A model generated the notes under the pieces. The model was given only the letters and a program-made list of their open reading frames with translations, did not search any database and had not been told where the DNA came from. From positions 1-7,214 of the forward strand of contig JAPYRO010000060.1 in the NCBI GenBank assembly GCA_029941095.1: DNA of 7,214 nucleotides, read 5' to 3'. Of this stretch, positions 5,671 to 7,214 are shown piece after piece. A program made the translations under genes and the position numbers. The stretch is from Dehalococcoidia bacterium. GTDB taxonomy: Bacteria > Chloroflexota > Dehalococcoidia > UBA6926. The number at the start of each line of letters is the position of its first letter. The stretch's first letter is position 1.

Positions 5671-7173
5671 ATGGGTGAAGCAGTTAGAGTTCGGTACGCT
5701 CCAAGTCCAACGGGTGACCCACATGTGGGGAATATTCGAAGTGCTCTATTTAATTGGCTGCTTGCTCGTAGATTGGGAGGAAAATTTATTGTAAGAATAG
5801 AAGATACTGATCAGGCTCGTAAGATGGAGGGATCTGTTCAAGTAATTTTAGATTCGCTTAGATGGTTAGGGATAGATTGGGATGAAGGGCCTGATGTTGG
5901 TGGTGAATTTGGCCCATATATTCAATCTGACCGAGTGGAATCGTATTCAGTCGCGGCTAATCGGTTAGTAGAATCAGATAATGCTTATTATTGTTATTGT
6001 CCATCAGAACGCTTAGTTATGATTAGAGAGTCTCAGAAAAAACAAAATCGCCCTACTGGATATGATGGCCGGTGTCGTAATCTCAGTGCACTTGAGCGTG
6101 CAGAAGAAGTTAAGAGTAATCCTACGCCGGTTGTCAGATTCAAGATGCCACTGACAGGTAAAACTACCTTCAATGATGTAATTCGCGGGGATGTTACATG
6201 GGAAAATCGATTATTAGATGATTTTGTGTTACTTAAATCAGATGGGTATCCCACTTATCACTTAGCAAGCGTGGTAGATGATAATGCTATGGAAATTTCA
6301 CATGTTTTAAGGGCTGATGAATGGCTCCCTTCAACTCCGAGACATGTTCTACTTTACGAGGCTTTTGGATGGAATCCACCAATTTTTGCACATCTCCCCT
6401 TGATATTGGGGAGCGATAGATCCAAGCTCTCCAAACGTCATGGTTCTGTGTCTATCATGGACTATAAAGACCAAGGATATCTTCCAGAGGCAATGTTGAA
6501 TTTTTTGTCACTACTAGGTTGGAGTCTTGATGATAAGACCACAGAAATGGACATCAATACCGTAATTGAAAATTTCTCGTTGGAGCGAATAGGCGCATCC
6601 CCAGCCGTTTTTGATCTTGAAAAACTTTCATGGCTTAACGGTGTTTATCTACGAAATCTCTCTGCCGACGTGGTAGCAGAAAAAAGCTTTGAATTACTAG
6701 ATCGTGATTTAGGAGTGGATGTTAGCAGGCCACTCGATTGGGCATATGTTGTTAAAGTATGTTCAGTGATTCAAGATCGAGCTAGAATTTTTTCGGAGAT
6801 TCCACATTTAGCCAGTTTCTTTTTCTCCGAAAATTATTCTTACCCTGTTATTTTAATTTGGGCTGGAATGGGTGATAAATCCATCAAGAAATTGATTGAA
6901 ACATCTGAAGACCCAAGAGCTTTATCTTTACCAGAAGATCGAGATTCGGTATCTCATTCCTTGGCAGCAGCATCTGGTGCCTTATCAAAAATAGATGATT
7001 GGAACCATGATACTTTAGAGGCAACCCTAAGAAACTTAGTTCAAGAATTAGGTACGAGTAATCGCCGCTTATTTGGTGCCATGAGAGTCGTATTAACGGG
7101 GAGGACAGAGGCACCCCCTTTATTTTCTACAATGGAAATATTAGGTCAGAAAATTTTTTTAGGTAGATTATAA
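5671..7173 (+). CDS. gltX: Glutamyl-tRNA synthetase
   Basis: A class I synthetase that charges tRNA-Glu with glutamate in the cytoplasm; many bacteria also mischarge tRNA-Gln with it for later amidation, but nothing in the window decides this. The 500-residue protein starts GEAVRVRYAPSPTG, as expected for GluRS. The HIGH signature appears as HVGN (18-21) and the KMSKS signature as KLSKRHG (252-258). RIEDTD (42-47) is the glutamate-binding region. Residues 108-135 form the usual zinc-binding insertion (CYC at 108-110, GRC at 133-135), but Asn137 stands where E. coli has a zinc-binding His. The C-terminal anticodon-binding half (about 320-500) is complete, ending TEAPPLFSTMEILGQ (479-493). Start 5671 is chosen by its ribosome binding site; 5656 would add five residues. 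It follows rluD by 48 bp of very AT-rich DNA. Confidence 0.97.
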   Translation: MGEAVRVRYAPSPTGDPHVGNIRSALFNWLLARRLGGKFIVRIEDTDQARKMEGSVQVILDSLRWLGIDWDEGPDVGGEFGPYIQSDRVESYSVAANRLVESDNAYYCYCPSERLVMIRESQKKQNRPTGYDGRCRNLSALERAEEVKSNPTPVVRFKMPLTGKTTFNDVIRGDVTWENRLLDDFVLLKSDGYPTYHLASVVDDNAMEISHVLRADEWLPSTPRHVLLYEAFGWNPPIFAHLPLILGSDRSKLSKRHGSVSIMDYKDQGYLPEAMLNFLSLLGWSLDDKTTEMDINTVIENFSLERIGASPAVFDLEKLSWLNGVYLRNLSADVVAEKSFELLDRDLGVDVSRPLDWAYVVKVCSVIQDRARIFSEIPHLASFFFSENYSYPVILIWAGMGDKSIKKLIETSEDPRALSLPEDRDSVSHSLAAASGALSKIDDWNHDTLEATLRNLVQELGTSNRRLFGAMRVVLTGRTEAPPLFSTMEILGQKIFLGRL

Positions 7174-7176
7174 AAA

Positions 7177-7199
7177 GGAATTGGGCTATTAACCAATCC
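7177..7199 (+). terminator. Weak stem-loop after gltX
   Basis: GGA, a bulged A and TTGG pair with CCAATCC around an 8-base loop, starting 3 bases after the gltX stop. No T-run follows, so it may be an mRNA-stabilising hairpin, an incomplete terminator, or chance. The window ends 15 bases later and nothing more can be said about the next gene. Confidence 0.25.
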
Positions 7200-7214
7200 G
7201 CCTAAGTAAATGTT

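Overview
The window is AT-rich bacterial DNA with every convincing gene on the + strand. The layout is a 5'-truncated MrfA/YprA-type DEAH helicase, an irregular intergenic stretch, an EamA-family permease, a second irregular intergenic stretch, a small COG2945-type alpha/beta hydrolase, and then a compact housekeeping run lspA-rluD-gltX. Shine-Dalgarno signals (GAGG, AAGGA, GGGAG) are visible before most genes. The gene neighbourhood and the flavour of the proteins (a DUF1998/MZB helicase; a GluRS with an HVGN first signature and an 'RADEW' block after the active site) fit a free-living, low-GC member of a lineage such as marine Chloroflexota (SAR202/Dehalococcoidia-like). That placement is inference from gene content; no marker in the window proves it.

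Region by region: 1-2114 is the helicase, whose N-terminus lies outside the window. 2114-2358 is non-housekeeping sequence. It holds a 30-codon ORF that overlaps the helicase stop and looks like the start of a ribbon-helix-helix protein, one copy of an imperfect direct repeat, and a GC-rich hairpin-forming patch with a strong Shine-Dalgarno and an 8-codon ORF just upstream of the permease. 2359-3252 is the permease. 3253-3444 carries the second copy of the long repeat and a second exact copy of an 18-bp motif, and ends in a 14-codon ORF that overlaps the hydrolase start. 3445-4080 is the hydrolase. 4146-7173 is lspA-rluD-gltX, with lspA and rluD overlapping by 8 bases.

Functionally the right half is conserved core biology: lipoprotein signal-peptide removal, 23S rRNA pseudouridylation and glutamyl-tRNA charging. 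The left half is DNA repair plus accessory genes. The most interesting signal is that the permease gene is bracketed by two related direct repeats (about 80% identical over 55 aligned columns by hand count) and by an exact 18-bp direct repeat. Both exact copies of the 18-mer are read in the same frame in tiny ORFs coupled to the neighbouring genes. This suggests that the permease was inserted into, or duplicated within, a once-tight helicase/small ORF/hydrolase operon. I did not find a clearly new biological system; the repeats and micro-ORFs are the best candidates for follow-up.
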